Of a DNA stretch of 64,000 bases, positions 40,063 to 49,444 are shown piece after piece. Made by a program: the position numbers and the translations under genes. Below the pieces are notes generated by a model. The model was not told the origin of the DNA, made no database searches, and saw only the letters and a program-made list of their open reading frames with translations. Positions within the stretch are counted from its first letter, which is position 1. Each line of letters begins with the position of its first letter. This stretch comes from Streptococcus suis (lineage in GTDB: Bacteria > Bacillota > Bacilli > Lactobacillales > Streptococcaceae): assembly GCF_019856455.1 (NCBI RefSeq), contig NZ_CP082205.1, positions 868,001 to 932,000 on the forward strand, given 5' to 3'.

Positions 40063-41229
40063 ATGAAAAAACAATCACCCTTTATAATTGCAGGAATCGT
40101 CATGCTAGGGGTCGTGATGCGTGCCCCCTTTACAGCTTTGCCTGCTATTTTGACAGATGTGGCAGCAGGACTGGGAGTAGAAGTGAGTTCATTAGGAATT
40201 TTAACCTCTATTCCGCTCATCATGTTTGCCCTCTGTTCATCCTTAGCACCGCGTCTTGCGGCTAAGTTTGGCATGGAAAAACTAATGGCCCTAGTCTTAC
40301 TGGTTATGGTGCTGGGTTCAGGAATGCGAGTTCTCAACTTACCAGCCCTTTACATTGGTACAATGCTTGTTGGTGCTACAATAGCATTTATTAATGTTTT
40401 GCTACCAAGTTTGGTTGCGGCTAATTTTCCAAAGAAAATTGGTCTGTATACGACGATTTATATCACTCTCATGGGGGTGGCGGCAACAGTTGCATCCATG
40501 ATTGCTGTTCCAATTGTATCCTCTAGTTCTTGGGAATTTTTTATTCTATTAATTACAGGATTGGTGTTTATGGCTTTCCTAATCTGGTTGCCTAATGTAA
40601 GAAATAACCATCGATTTGCAAGTGAGAACCAAGGAAACCAGAAATCATCTATCTGGAAAAATAAAGCAGCGATTGCCTTTTTGATATTTGGTGGGCTACA
40701 ATCAGTCCTCTACTATACAGAGATTACCTGGTTGCCAACTATTTCTCAATCAGTTGGCTTTAGTAAGGCAGAAGCAGGGCTAATGGCTGGCTTCTTCAAT
40801 ATGACAGCTATTCCCATGTCTATGATTATCCCAGCTGTTCTTTCCCGTCAGACAAAAGAAATGCGTCGAAATATCATGCTGGCTATTTCATCTGTTACCT
40901 TGCTTGGTTTGGTCATGATGGCATTGATTCCGACCAATCTCATTCTTTGGTCAGCGCTTCACATTATTTTAAGTTTTTCAAATGCAGCCCTCTTCCCTTA
41001 TATGATGTTGAGCTTTACTTTGAAAACAAGCAACAGCCAGGCTACTGCCCAGTTATCAGGAATGGTGCAGACAGGTGGCTATCTCATTGCAGCATTTGGA
41101 CCAGGCCTTCTCGGTTATAGCTATCCAATCTTCGGAAACTGGATGCCATTGATTCTTGCTCTGGCTATCGTCACACTTGCCATGATGTGGACTATTGTTC
41201 TCATTGAAAGAGAAGATATTATCTTATAA
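40063..41229 (+). CDS. MFS transporter, CynX/NimT-like
   Basis: 388-aa major facilitator with 12 predicted membrane segments. It starts with the VVMRAPFTALPAILTDVA segment typical of the CynX (cyanate/nitroimidazole) group. A longer loop (RNNHRFASENQGNQKSS) separates the two six-helix halves. The ligand is unknown. It diverges from the MetE-like gene, and the MET-box lies between them, so a sulfur amino-acid link is possible. A large hairpin terminator follows. Confidence 0.82.
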   Translation: MKKQSPFIIAGIVMLGVVMRAPFTALPAILTDVAAGLGVEVSSLGILTSIPLIMFALCSSLAPRLAAKFGMEKLMALVLLVMVLGSGMRVLNLPALYIGTMLVGATIAFINVLLPSLVAANFPKKIGLYTTIYITLMGVAATVASMIAVPIVSSSSWEFFILLITGLVFMAFLIWLPNVRNNHRFASENQGNQKSSIWKNKAAIAFLIFGGLQSVLYYTEITWLPTISQSVGFSKAEAGLMAGFFNMTAIPMSMIIPAVLSRQTKEMRRNIMLAISSVTLLGLVMMALIPTNLILWSALHIILSFSNAALFPYMMLSFTLKTSNSQATAQLSGMVQTGGYLIAAFGPGLLGYSYPIFGNWMPLILALAIVTLAMMWTIVLIEREDIIL

Positions 41230-41234
41230 AGTAT

Positions 41235-41294
41235 AATCCCTTAAGAAGGCTGGCATTTTTCTGTGAAAATGGCAGAGCTTCTAAGGGATTTTTT
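41235..41294 (+). terminator. Terminator after the MFS gene
   Basis: AATCCCTTA at the base pairs with TAAGGGATT, with further pairs inside (AGAAG/CTTCT), followed by a T run. Confidence 0.8.
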
Positions 41295-41303
41295 GTCAAA
41301 CAA

Positions 41304-41331
41304 AAAAAGCTAGACATTTGCCAGCTTTTTA
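41304..41331 (-). terminator. Terminator after the DUF3042 gene
   Basis: Minus strand AAAAAGCT, 11-base loop, AGCTTTTT with further T. It overlaps the gene's stop codon. Confidence 0.75.
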
Positions 41332-41499
41332 ATGTGCCACACGTTTACGAGCAGCTTTTTTACGATTTTCCTCAATGAAGGCTTCTTTCTTTTCTTCTGG
41401 TTCAATGATTGTTTTGTGAACAGTGAAGACTGCGCCTGCTGCAAGAGCAACTGTAGAAAGAACACCTGTTAAGAAACCTTTACCAAAACCTTTAGCCAT
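41329..41499 (-). CDS. DUF3042 family protein
   Basis: 56-aa protein, MAKGFGKGFLTGVLSTVALA, with a short hydrophobic stretch that may be membrane-associated, and a Lys/Arg-rich tail (EENRKKAARKRVAH). This matches DUF3042, small proteins of lactobacilli and streptococci with no known role. Start ATG 41497-41499 has AGGAG on the minus strand. It diverges from miaA; the two promoters lie in the same 68 bases. Confidence 0.85.
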   Translation of the reverse strand: MAKGFGKGFLTGVLSTVALAAGAVFTVHKTIIEPEEKKEAFIEENRKKAARKRVAH

Positions 41500-41519
41500 A
41501 GTTATTTCTCCTTTACTTG

Positions 41520-41528
41520 TGTTATAAT
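41520..41528 (+). promoter_or_regulatory. Extended -10 promoter of miaA
   Basis: TGTTATAAT at 41520-41528, 39 bases before the miaA ATG. Confidence 0.6.
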
Positions 41529-41567
41529 AGATTTTAGCGAAAAAACAAAATATTTTCAAGGAAAAAG

Positions 41568-42452
41568 ATGAAAACTAAAGTTATTGTGATCATTGGACCG
41601 ACAGCGGTAGGAAAAACTGCCCTTGGCATAGACTTGGCCCAGCGCTACAATGGAGAAATTATTAGCGGTGATAGCCAGCAAGTCTATCGCAAACTTGATA
41701 TTGGTACGGCAAAAGCTAGTCCTGAAGAGCAGGCTGCTGCGGTTCATCACTTGATTGATGTCCGAGATGTGACCGATGGCTATTCGGCTTATGAATTTGT
41801 AGCAGAAGCCAAGGCCCTGATTGCGGACATAAAAAGTCGTGGCAAGTTGCCTATTATCGTGGGTGGGACAGGACTTTACATCCAAAGTCTGCTTGAAGGC
41901 TACCATCTGGGCGGGCTGGTTGACCAGGAGCAAGTTCTTGCTTATCGGGCGGAACTCGATTGCTTGTCTGACGAGGATTTGGAAACAATGGCAGAGCAGG
42001 CAGGTTTGATGGTCGAGGGAAACAGTCGACGGAGAATCATTCGTGGGTTGGAGTTGAAAAAATTTGGCAAAAACTTAGAAAATACCGAGTCAGAATATCT
42101 GCCTCTTTATATCTGCTTGACGGATGACAGACAGGTTCTTTACGACCGCATCAATCAGCGAGTGGATAAGATGATGGCGGCGGGCCTATTAGATGAAGTC
42201 AACTGGCTCTATCAAGAACATCCTCAAGCTCAAGCAGCCATGGGGATTGGCTACAAGGAGTTTTTCCCATACTTATCAGGTCAAATCAGCCTAGAAGAAG
42301 CAGTTGATAAGGTCAAGCAAAATAGCCGCCGCTTTGCCAAACGCCAATTGACCTGGTTCAGAAATCGGATGGAAGTTCCCTTTTATTCAGTAGGCGAGCC
42401 AGATTACAAGTCGCAGATTTTCAACGCCGTGGAGGAATTTTTAGATGATTGA
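41568..42452 (+). CDS. miaA: tRNA dimethylallyltransferase
   Basis: Adds the isopentenyl group to A37 of tRNAs reading UNN codons. 294 aa. P-loop [11 protein letters not shown] near residue 9, [17 protein letters not shown] near 34, [14 protein letters not shown] near 100 and the conserved [11 protein letters not shown] with [15 protein letters not shown] in the C-terminal half. Start ATG has CAAGGAAAAAG upstream. Overlaps hflX by 8 bases, the miaA-hflX-rnz order being common in Firmicutes. Confidence 0.95.
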   Translation: MKTKVIVIIGPTAVGKTALGIDLAQRYNGEIISGDSQQVYRKLDIGTAKASPEEQAAAVHHLIDVRDVTDGYSAYEFVAEAKALIADIKSRGKLPIIVGGTGLYIQSLLEGYHLGGLVDQEQVLAYRAELDCLSDEDLETMAEQAGLMVEGNSRRRIIRGLELKKFGKNLENTESEYLPLYICLTDDRQVLYDRINQRVDKMMAAGLLDEVNWLYQEHPQAQAAMGIGYKEFFPYLSGQISLEEAVDKVKQNSRRFAKRQLTWFRNRMEVPFYSVGEPDYKSQIFNAVEEFLDD

Positions 42453-43695
42453 AACGCAGAAAGAACAAGAACGCGCCCTCCTGGTCGGAGTGGAATTACA
42501 GCAGACAGATAATTTTGACATGTCCATGGAGGAGTTGGCAAGCCTTGCTAAGACAGCTGGCGCTCTGGTCAAGGGAGTCTACACTCAAAAACGAGAAAAA
42601 TACGACAGCAAGACCTTTGTCGGCTCAGGGAAACTAGAAGAAATTGCCCAGATGGTCGAAGCTGAAGAGATTGATACTGTCATTGTCAATAACCGACTGA
42701 CACCCCGCCAGAATGTCAATCTGGAAGAGATTTTAGGTGTCAAGGTCATTGACCGCATGCAGTTGATTTTGGATATTTTTGCCATGCGGGCACGGAGTCA
42801 CGAGGGAAAACTGCAGGTCCACTTGGCCCAGCTCAAGTATATGTTGCCACGTCTGGTTGGACAAGGAATTATGCTTAGTCGTCAGGCAGGTGGTATCGGC
42901 TCTCGTGGACCGGGTGAAAGCCAGTTGGAGCTCAACCGTCGCAGTATTCGCAACCAGATTCACGACATCGAACGCCAACTCAAAACGGTAGAGAAAAACC
43001 GAGCGACTGTCCGTGAACGCCGCCTGCAATCAGGCGTCTTCAAAATCGGCTTGATTGGTTATACCAACGCTGGCAAGTCCACGATTATGAATGCCATGAC
43101 CGACAAGCGGCAGTATGAGGCGGACGAACTCTTTGCCACACTGGATGCCACGACCAAGCAGATTAACTTGGCGGACAAGTTCAACGTGACCTTGACCGAT
43201 ACGGTTGGTTTCATTCAGGACCTGCCGACCGAGTTGATTTCCGCCTTCAAATCCACCTTGGAGGAGTCCATGAACGTGGACCTCTTGCTCCATGTCATCG
43301 ACGCCTCTGACCCCAATCATAGTGAGCAGGAGCAGGTAGTCTTGGACATTCTAAAGGACCTGGATATGCTGGACATTCCTCGCCTGGCCCTTTACAACAA
43401 GCTGGACAAGACCGATGACAGCTTTACCCCTAGTCAGTTTCCGCATGTCATGCTGTCCGCTAAGGATGAAAATGCCAAAGGCCATATTCAGATGATGGTC
43501 TTGGCCAAGATGAAGACCATGTTTGAACGATTTGAGGTCAGGGTTCCACTTGCTGAATCTTATAAATTGCATGATTTAGCAACTCTTGCCCTGATTGAAA
43601 ATCGGACCTACGAAGAGGATGTGGAAGTGGTATCAGGCTATATCGCTTCCAGCAATAAATGGAAGTTGGAAGAATTTTATGACGGATTATCTTGA
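42445..43695 (+). CDS. hflX: GTPase HflX
   Basis: 416-aa ribosome-associated GTPase that splits stalled or hibernating 70S ribosomes. An N-terminal HflX domain (about 1-190), including [14 protein letters not shown], precedes the G domain: GYTNAGKST near 205, DTVGF, NKLD and SAK. Downstream is an unknown gene whose first 17 bases overlap its 3-prime end. The stretch around 42440-44310 has visibly more G+C in its codons than neighbouring genes. Confidence 0.93.
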   Translation: MIETQKEQERALLVGVELQQTDNFDMSMEELASLAKTAGALVKGVYTQKREKYDSKTFVGSGKLEEIAQMVEAEEIDTVIVNNRLTPRQNVNLEEILGVKVIDRMQLILDIFAMRARSHEGKLQVHLAQLKYMLPRLVGQGIMLSRQAGGIGSRGPGESQLELNRRSIRNQIHDIERQLKTVEKNRATVRERRLQSGVFKIGLIGYTNAGKSTIMNAMTDKRQYEADELFATLDATTKQINLADKFNVTLTDTVGFIQDLPTELISAFKSTLEESMNVDLLLHVIDASDPNHSEQEQVVLDILKDLDMLDIPRLALYNKLDKTDDSFTPSQFPHVMLSAKDENAKGHIQMMVLAKMKTMFERFEVRVPLAESYKLHDLATLALIENRTYEEDVEVVSGYIASSNKWKLEEFYDGLS

Positions 43696-44308
43696 TTTGG
43701 CAATGAAATACGGTGGCTTTACCAGTCTGGACAAGGTCTATCTGGCGAATAAATTAGCTGGTTTGACGGACCGGCAAAAACTAGATTTTATCACGCCACC
43801 GCCTTCGGTTATCAATGCCTATTTTGCGGAAATCTACCAGAAACAAGGGGCAGAAGAGGCGACAGACTACTATCTCACTCTATCTCAGCAGCTCTGCCTT
43901 TTTCCAAAAGACCCCAGCTTTGCTGAGGACAAGCCCTTTGTCCGCCTGAATTTATCAGGTAAGTCTTTCGGATTTGCCTATGTGTCGGCTGACGGTCTGG
44001 CCCAGGTTTTTTCGGAAGGTGTAGAGGAAGTGACGGAAAGTTTGCTCTTTGAAATCGCCCAAGTCTTTCCCCACTATGTCGTCTTTGTGGAGGAGGGCAA
44101 GATTTTCATGAAAGTCAATCCCTTCGAGGAAGCCGAGTTAGAGGAAGTTGAAACAGACTACCTTTTGACCCAAGTGGCGACAGCGAAAGGTTTGGTCAAG
44201 ATTTCAGGCTTTAATCAGGAAGAAGTGCTGGAAGTGGCGGACGGCTATGCTGGTCAGTATTACTATGTCTGGTCGGGTCGCTCTGCAATTTTATATATAA
44301 AACATTAG
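43679..44308 (+). CDS. Conserved hypothetical protein between hflX and rnz
   Basis: 209-aa protein, start ATG 43679 ([19 protein letters not shown]) inside the end of hflX; a longer frame reaches back further but without a site. It is acidic, with FITPPPSVINAYFAEIYQKQ and a C-terminal half including VNPFEEAELEEVETDY and GYAGQYYYVWSGRSA. No signal peptide or membrane helix. I recall that databases sometimes name it cystathionine beta-lyase, but no pyridoxal-phosphate motif is visible. The stable place between hflX and rnz suggests a role in translation or RNA work. Confidence 0.75.
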   Translation: MTDYLDLAMKYGGFTSLDKVYLANKLAGLTDRQKLDFITPPPSVINAYFAEIYQKQGAEEATDYYLTLSQQLCLFPKDPSFAEDKPFVRLNLSGKSFGFAYVSADGLAQVFSEGVEEVTESLLFEIAQVFPHYVVFVEEGKIFMKVNPFEEAELEEVETDYLLTQVATAKGLVKISGFNQEEVLEVADGYAGQYYYVWSGRSAILYIKH

Positions 44309-44318
44309 AAAGTAAACA

Positions 44319-45248
44319 ATGCAAATTCAATTTTTAGGTACGGGGGCTGGTCAGCCCTCCAAGGCTCGAAATGTATCCAGTTTGGCCTTGAAACTCTTGG
44401 ATGAAATCAATCAGGTTTGGCTTTTTGACTGTGGCGAAGGCACACAAAATCAAATTTTAGAAACGACTATTCGTCCGCGCAAGGTCGCAAAAATCTTCAT
44501 CACTCACCTGCACGGAGACCATATTTTTGGTTTACCTGGTTTTTTGTCTAGCCGTTCTTTCCAGTCTAGCGAGGAGCAGACGGATATTGATATTTACGGA
44601 CCTGTGGGTATTCGTTCCTTTGTCTTGGCAAGTCTTAAAGTATCAGGGACACGCCTACCTTATCGCATTCATTTTCATGAGTTTGATGTTGATACAGTCG
44701 GTCAGGTCCTAGAAACGGACAAATTCACGGTATTCGCTGAAAAACTGGACCATACCATTCCTTGTGTCGGCTACCGTGTCATGCAAAAAGATTTGGAAGG
44801 GACATTGGACGCAGAGGCTCTGCGCGCGGCAGGTGTACCATTTGGTCCCCTCTTTGGTAAAATCAAAAACGGTCAAAACGTGACGCTTGAAGATGGGACT
44901 GAAATTATCGCGAGTGACTATATTTCTCCTCCTCGGCCTGGTAAGGTAGTGACCATTCTTGGTGATACGCGCAAGTGTTATGCTAGTGTCCGTCTGGCTG
45001 TCAATGCTGATGTGCTGGTGCATGAGGCGACTTACGGAAAAGGCGATGAGAAGATTGCTCGCAAGCATGGGCATTCGACCAATATGGAAGCCGCTCAGGT
45101 TGCCAAGGATGCTGGTGTCAAGCAGCTCTTACTCAATCATATCAGTCCACGCTTTTTGTCCAAAGATATTAGTCAATTACGGAAAGATGCAAGTACTATT
45201 TTCGAGCAGGTTCATATTGTCAAAGATTTAGAGGAAATTGAGCTATGA
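44319..45248 (+). CDS. rnz: Ribonuclease Z
   Basis: 309-aa tRNA 3-prime end-processing metallo-beta-lactamase. The metal motif [13 protein letters not shown] is near residue 60, with another His ([11 protein letters not shown]) near 142, GDTRKC near 213, and the HSTNMEAA and LLNHISPR motifs near the end. Start has AAAGTAAACA only, a weak ribosome site. Overlaps the SDR gene by 4 bases. Confidence 0.94.
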   Translation: MQIQFLGTGAGQPSKARNVSSLALKLLDEINQVWLFDCGEGTQNQILETTIRPRKVAKIFITHLHGDHIFGLPGFLSSRSFQSSEEQTDIDIYGPVGIRSFVLASLKVSGTRLPYRIHFHEFDVDTVGQVLETDKFTVFAEKLDHTIPCVGYRVMQKDLEGTLDAEALRAAGVPFGPLFGKIKNGQNVTLEDGTEIIASDYISPPRPGKVVTILGDTRKCYASVRLAVNADVLVHEATYGKGDEKIARKHGHSTNMEAAQVAKDAGVKQLLLNHISPRFLSKDISQLRKDASTIFEQVHIVKDLEEIEL

Positions 45249-46000
45249 GAACCATTCTAATCACAGGTGCTTCTGGTGGCTTGGTACAGGAAATGGTGCC
45301 CTTGCTGAAAGATGATTTTTTGATTTTGTTGGGGCGAGATGTGGAGAAAATCGAGCAGCTCTATGCTTACCATGAAAAAAAGGCTGTCTTTGATGTAGAC
45401 ATCCGAGATGAAATAGCTCTGACGGCATTTTTTGATGAGCTGGATAGTCAGTTTGGTCAGATTGATATTTTAGTCAATAATGCTGGCTATGCCATTTATG
45501 ATGATTTTGAGAATTTTTCCAGCCAGCAGGTGCAGGCTATGTTTGACATCAATACCTTTGCCCTGATGACCATGTGCCGTTTAGTAGGTAAACAAATGAA
45601 GGCCAGACGGAGCGGGCAGATTATCAATATTATTTCCATGTCAGGCTTGATTGCTTCAAGCAAGTCATCGGTTTATTCGGCGACCAAGTTTGCAGCTATG
45701 GGGTTTTCCAATACCATTCGCTTGGAATTAGCCCAGTATGGTGTGACAGTTACAACTGTTAACCCAGGTCCAATCGCAACCAGCTTTTTCGACCAAGCAG
45801 ATCCAGACGGAAGCTATCAAGAGAGCGTCAAGGCTTTCTTGCTCCAGCCAGACTATGTTGCCAAGAAGATTGTTTCAGCTATGGGGACGAAGAAGCGGGA
45901 AATCAACTTGCCTTGGTCACTAGCAGCTGCTCATAAACTCTATACTCTCTTTCCGAGAATAGCAGACTACTTGGCCAGTACAGTATTTAATTTAAAATAA
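45245..46000 (+). CDS. Short-chain dehydrogenase/reductase
   Basis: 251-aa classical SDR. The cofactor loop at residues 6-13 reads TGASGGLV, so the third glycine of TGxxxGxG is replaced by Val. [13 protein letters not shown] is near residue 76, the catalytic Ser is in [10 protein letters not shown], and the catalytic pair is in YSATKFA near residue 145. NPGPIATSF follows. Substrate unknown. Translation is coupled to rnz through a 4-base overlap. The altered glycine may change cofactor binding. Confidence 0.88.
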   Translation: MRTILITGASGGLVQEMVPLLKDDFLILLGRDVEKIEQLYAYHEKKAVFDVDIRDEIALTAFFDELDSQFGQIDILVNNAGYAIYDDFENFSSQQVQAMFDINTFALMTMCRLVGKQMKARRSGQIINIISMSGLIASSKSSVYSATKFAAMGFSNTIRLELAQYGVTVTTVNPGPIATSFFDQADPDGSYQESVKAFLLQPDYVAKKIVSAMGTKKREINLPWSLAAAHKLYTLFPRIADYLASTVFNLK

Positions 46001-46005
46001 GCATA

Positions 46006-46036
46006 GAAAAACGCCGAAATAAAACTCGGCGTTTTC
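46006..46036. terminator. Bidirectional terminator
   Basis: GAAAAACGCCGA, 8-base loop, TCGGCGTTTTC, between the SDR gene and the convergent M14 surface protein gene. Confidence 0.9.
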
Positions 46037-46043
46037 GTGTAGA

Positions 46044-49000
46044 CTAGCTACGCTCTTTTCTACGTAAGGCGATACTGCCTAGAAGTAGGCTACCTAATGC
46101 GATAGCGATATAGTTTGTTTTTTCACCTGTTTGAGGTAGTTGTTTTTCATCGGTAGACTTGGTGGTATGTACTACTGTAGTATTTTTTGGTGCTTCATCC
46201 AAAATATTTTTTGGCATTTCAGGTTGTGGAACAAGAATTTCTACAGCTGGTAAGTCTTCTAAGGTTGCTAATTGACTACCAAATAGGGCGTTGGACACCC
46301 AACGGAAGAAGTGAACAGGGTGGACCTTGTTAGTTGGATTACCTGCATAGATAAAGACAGGTTGGTCTTGATAATTTCCAGCGATGGCGACAATTTTATT
46401 GGCTAATTTGTCATGACCAGGCCACCAACCTGCAATATAATAATCTTTATCAGCGATTTTAATAAGTGTCTTAAATCCTTCAGGAATGCCTTCAATCCAG
46501 TTACCGGAGTTAGAATAGAAAAGTCCATTCATGGCGTAGCCACTTGTTAATGGATCTTTATCATCAATAATAGCTCGCATGAGACCTTCATAGTCACCGC
46601 CATCTGTAAACTGTTCCGCATTGAAACCTGCTAAGATTCCTAATTCCTCCAGTTTTTGCATGGCGACACCACCTACGATGATAATTGGTTTCTTACCAAA
46701 TACACTGGCATCAAATTGATCAGATTCGAGAATGATAGCATCAGCCTCATCTGCGCTATTGACAATTTCAAAGCCCATTCGTTCTACAGCAAGTGCAGCA
46801 TTTGCAAGAATGGCAAAGTCGCCTGCCCAACTATAAAAGTGAGAAGGAGCATAAACTTTCATCGGTTTCAATTCTTGTCCAATAGGTTTCTTATAGAGGG
46901 GCTCGCCGTATAGAGCATAGGTGTCCAGTAAGTGACTAAATTGGTTAGTTTCTATGATGTAGCCATCGTCTGTAAGGTAGACCTTAGCGCCTGATTTGAT
47001 GGCTTGATTAATGGCCTGAACGGCGCTTTCAGAGGTGTTTGCGACGACATAATAAGGCGCTTTGAAATCAATTTCCGTAGTACGTGGAGCTTTTGTCCAT
47101 GTGATGCTACCTAATTTGCCGCTAAAGGCGTTTTCTTCAAACACAGCCTTGGCGCTAAAGCCTTTCATATCTGGGAAGTTGACCACCAATTCAGCATACA
47201 TGGCTCCCCAGGCAGATTCATCAGAACCAGCGTAGAGGACATGGTTAGCGAATCCTCGTTTAGCTTGAGCCATATCGACAACTAGGTCGCCCTTGCGGAA
47301 GTTTCCAACATCTTCAGTTAATTCCTTGACAACAACCCCATTACGATTGAAATATTCAATCATCTTAAACGCTTCTTGCATATCGTTGTGTTTACCGAGC
47401 GTCATAGGAATCACATAGTAGTCTGGGAAGAATTTTGGCTGGTCTTTTTTGAAACGTCCGACAACAGCTCCGTCTGGTCCGACTAGTTCAGACTCTGCTT
47501 TTGGATCTTCTACCTTATTGACACCGCGTGAATAGTATTTGAGGCGCATTTCCATAAGACTGTCAGGCTTGGTTGCCATATTGTGAACACCGCCCAAAAC
47601 AGCAAAGAATCCCGCCTTGAATGATTCTTGATTTCCTTCTGGAATTTCAATCGTGTGTCCAAGAATACCGTGGTACATTGCATACACCGCTGTATAGCCT
47701 GAGAAGGAATCGTCCCAACCATCTCCCCAGTGGACTTTAGGGATGGTGTAGCGTTCATATTTAGAATTTGCAATACCTGCTCGGCCCATTTCATGAGCTT
47801 TTTCCAGCATAATATCGGCTAGTAAATCATATTCAAAGTTCGGGTCATGTGGCGGAGTGGCAGGCTCGATGAGAAATCCAGATACAAAGCCATGAATATC
47901 TAAAACAGATATTGGATTCCATTTGTGGATTTGACGGACGATGGCTTGTGTTTCTGGATTCACTTGGAAACCAGTATCACGGTTAGGGTCCAAACCATTT
48001 ACTAGTGAACGCAAGTTTTTAACATCGCCATCAGGATTTTCTGTGAAATTGAACAAGAAGATAAATTTATCTAACAAATCTGTCACTTTTAAATGAAGAG
48101 TAACAGGATTTCCATCGGCATCTGTAGATGGGAAGGTGATGGTATCTTTTTGTGCAAATTCTTTGAATAGGCTAGTTACCACATCTATGCCGGGTTGTTC
48201 ATCAGCGTGAGTGTTGTTGATGAGAATAGGTAATTTATAGTCGAAGGTTCCAGCTTGCAACTGTTTCAGCATCTGGTCGGGTTGGGTCAGCATGAGTGGT
48301 GTTGTTTCAGTAAGATATTTATCAATACTTGCTTGATTTTTAGCCACAACAGCCATTTTAATGTCTCTACCTTCAGCTGATTGACCAATTGACTCAATCC
48401 TTACTAGGCGGTCGGTCGCAGCATTATTTTTCGTTTCCTCAATCTCTGTCAACATTTCCTCATGTGTACGGTAGGCTTCATAAGGACGGAAATGAAGAGT
48501 TTTTGAAATTATCAGGTTTCCATCGGCACTAGTACCTTCCAACAGCATATCTTTTATAAAATGTCGATAGGTACGGCGAATATTACTCGGTGTCCGTTTA
48601 CTCAAATCTTCTCCAAAGAGAGCTGCGAGCTGGATATTCAAATGAAGTTGGTTATCCTGTCTGCTTTCTTCTACTGTGATAAATGTATCGCCTGTGAAAT
48701 CTCCCTCTTTCAAATTCCAGGTTTTCCATTCGGAAATAGGCTTTCCATCCAATGTCCATTCTATTTTTTCAGTCGTATCTGGAAGTGTGACGGATTCTGT
48801 GATAGTGACTGCTTCCGATAGATAGACAGTTTTTGTTTCGAGTGTAACTGTATCAATAGTCGGTACGGCAGATTTTTCTTCTGTAGTATTCTGATTATCA
48901 TTATTAGCTGCTCTGAGCGTAGTTTCCTCGGCATTGGGCTCGGAAGATGTTGTCTCTTCTTCTGTGGAAACAGGTGTAGGAGAAGTATCTGCTATTTCTT

Positions 49001-49229
49001 CAGTTTGTTTTTCTGTCCCCTTCCCTTCTACAAGATTATCTGTAGCTTCGCTTGTGCTAGTTTCCATGATAGGAGTCTCTTCAGGTAGTGGAGTCACTGT
49101 TTCACTAGTAGTAGGTGGTATCTCCTCTGTATTTGCGAAGACCGTTCCTTGAGCGAGAGATGCAGCTAAAAGAACTGTTGAGGCAAGTAGGACTTGATTC
49201 AACAGCCTTTTCTTATATGAAAGTTTCAT
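46044..49229 (-). CDS. LPXTG-anchored M14 zinc carboxypeptidase-like surface protein
   Basis: 1061-aa cell-wall protein. It has a signal peptide (residues 1-32, LLASTVLLAASLAQGTVFA), a Thr/Glu/Ser-rich acidic spacer (to about 120), and an M14 domain with zinc residues His341 and Glu344 in THADEQPG, His446 in LDIHGF, and the general-base Glu528 in HTIEIPEG. A C-terminal second region (about 780-1000) with GDFAILANAALA and PIIIVGGVAMQ resembles a ThuA/GATase-like fold. The sorting signal LPQTGEKTNY, a membrane helix and RRKERS end it. A catalytic role on wall peptides or host proteins is expected. Confidence 0.9.
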   Translation of the reverse strand: MKLSYKKRLLNQVLLASTVLLAASLAQGTVFANTEEIPPTTSETVTPLPEETPIMETSTSEATDNLVEGKGTEKQTEEIADTSPTPVSTEEETTSSEPNAEETTLRAANNDNQNTTEEKSAVPTIDTVTLETKTVYLSEAVTITESVTLPDTTEKIEWTLDGKPISEWKTWNLKEGDFTGDTFITVEESRQDNQLHLNIQLAALFGEDLSKRTPSNIRRTYRHFIKDMLLEGTSADGNLIISKTLHFRPYEAYRTHEEMLTEIEETKNNAATDRLVRIESIGQSAEGRDIKMAVVAKNQASIDKYLTETTPLMLTQPDQMLKQLQAGTFDYKLPILINNTHADEQPGIDVVTSLFKEFAQKDTITFPSTDADGNPVTLHLKVTDLLDKFIFLFNFTENPDGDVKNLRSLVNGLDPNRDTGFQVNPETQAIVRQIHKWNPISVLDIHGFVSGFLIEPATPPHDPNFEYDLLADIMLEKAHEMGRAGIANSKYERYTIPKVHWGDGWDDSFSGYTAVYAMYHGILGHTIEIPEGNQESFKAGFFAVLGGVHNMATKPDSLMEMRLKYYSRGVNKVEDPKAESELVGPDGAVVGRFKKDQPKFFPDYYVIPMTLGKHNDMQEAFKMIEYFNRNGVVVKELTEDVGNFRKGDLVVDMAQAKRGFANHVLYAGSDESAWGAMYAELVVNFPDMKGFSAKAVFEENAFSGKLGSITWTKAPRTTEIDFKAPYYVVANTSESAVQAINQAIKSGAKVYLTDDGYIIETNQFSHLLDTYALYGEPLYKKPIGQELKPMKVYAPSHFYSWAGDFAILANAALAVERMGFEIVNSADEADAIILESDQFDASVFGKKPIIIVGGVAMQKLEELGILAGFNAEQFTDGGDYEGLMRAIIDDKDPLTSGYAMNGLFYSNSGNWIEGIPEGFKTLIKIADKDYYIAGWWPGHDKLANKIVAIAGNYQDQPVFIYAGNPTNKVHPVHFFRWVSNALFGSQLATLEDLPAVEILVPQPEMPKNILDEAPKNTTVVHTTKSTDEKQLPQTGEKTNYIAIALGSLLLGSIALRRKERS

Positions 49230-49292
49230 ACGAACTTCCTCCTTTTGATAATGTGTACGGGGTAATAAATTAAAACGGGTTATTTCATGCCT

Positions 49293-49321
49293 ATCTTATC
49301 AAAAAATATATGTCTTTACAA
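49293..49321 (-). promoter_or_regulatory. Promoter of the M14 surface-protein gene
   Basis: Minus strand TTGTAA (49316-49321), 17 bases, TAAGAT (49293-49298) with an extended TGA. About 64 bases before the ATG, which has AAGGAGG upstream. Confidence 0.6.
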
Positions 49322-49411
49322 TATAAATTGAATATGTTTATATATTTAAAATATTCAGAAATATCGAATCATAGAGACTATTTATTTTGAGTAGGATAAT
49401 GAACTAAAATC

Positions 49412-49420
49412 TGTTATAAT
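49412..49420 (+). promoter_or_regulatory. Extended -10 promoter of cls
   Basis: TGTTATAAT at 49412-49420, 24 bases before the cls ATG, with AAGGGAGAG as ribosome site. Confidence 0.6.
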
Positions 49421-49444
49421 GGTAAAAAAATAAGGGAGAGATGT

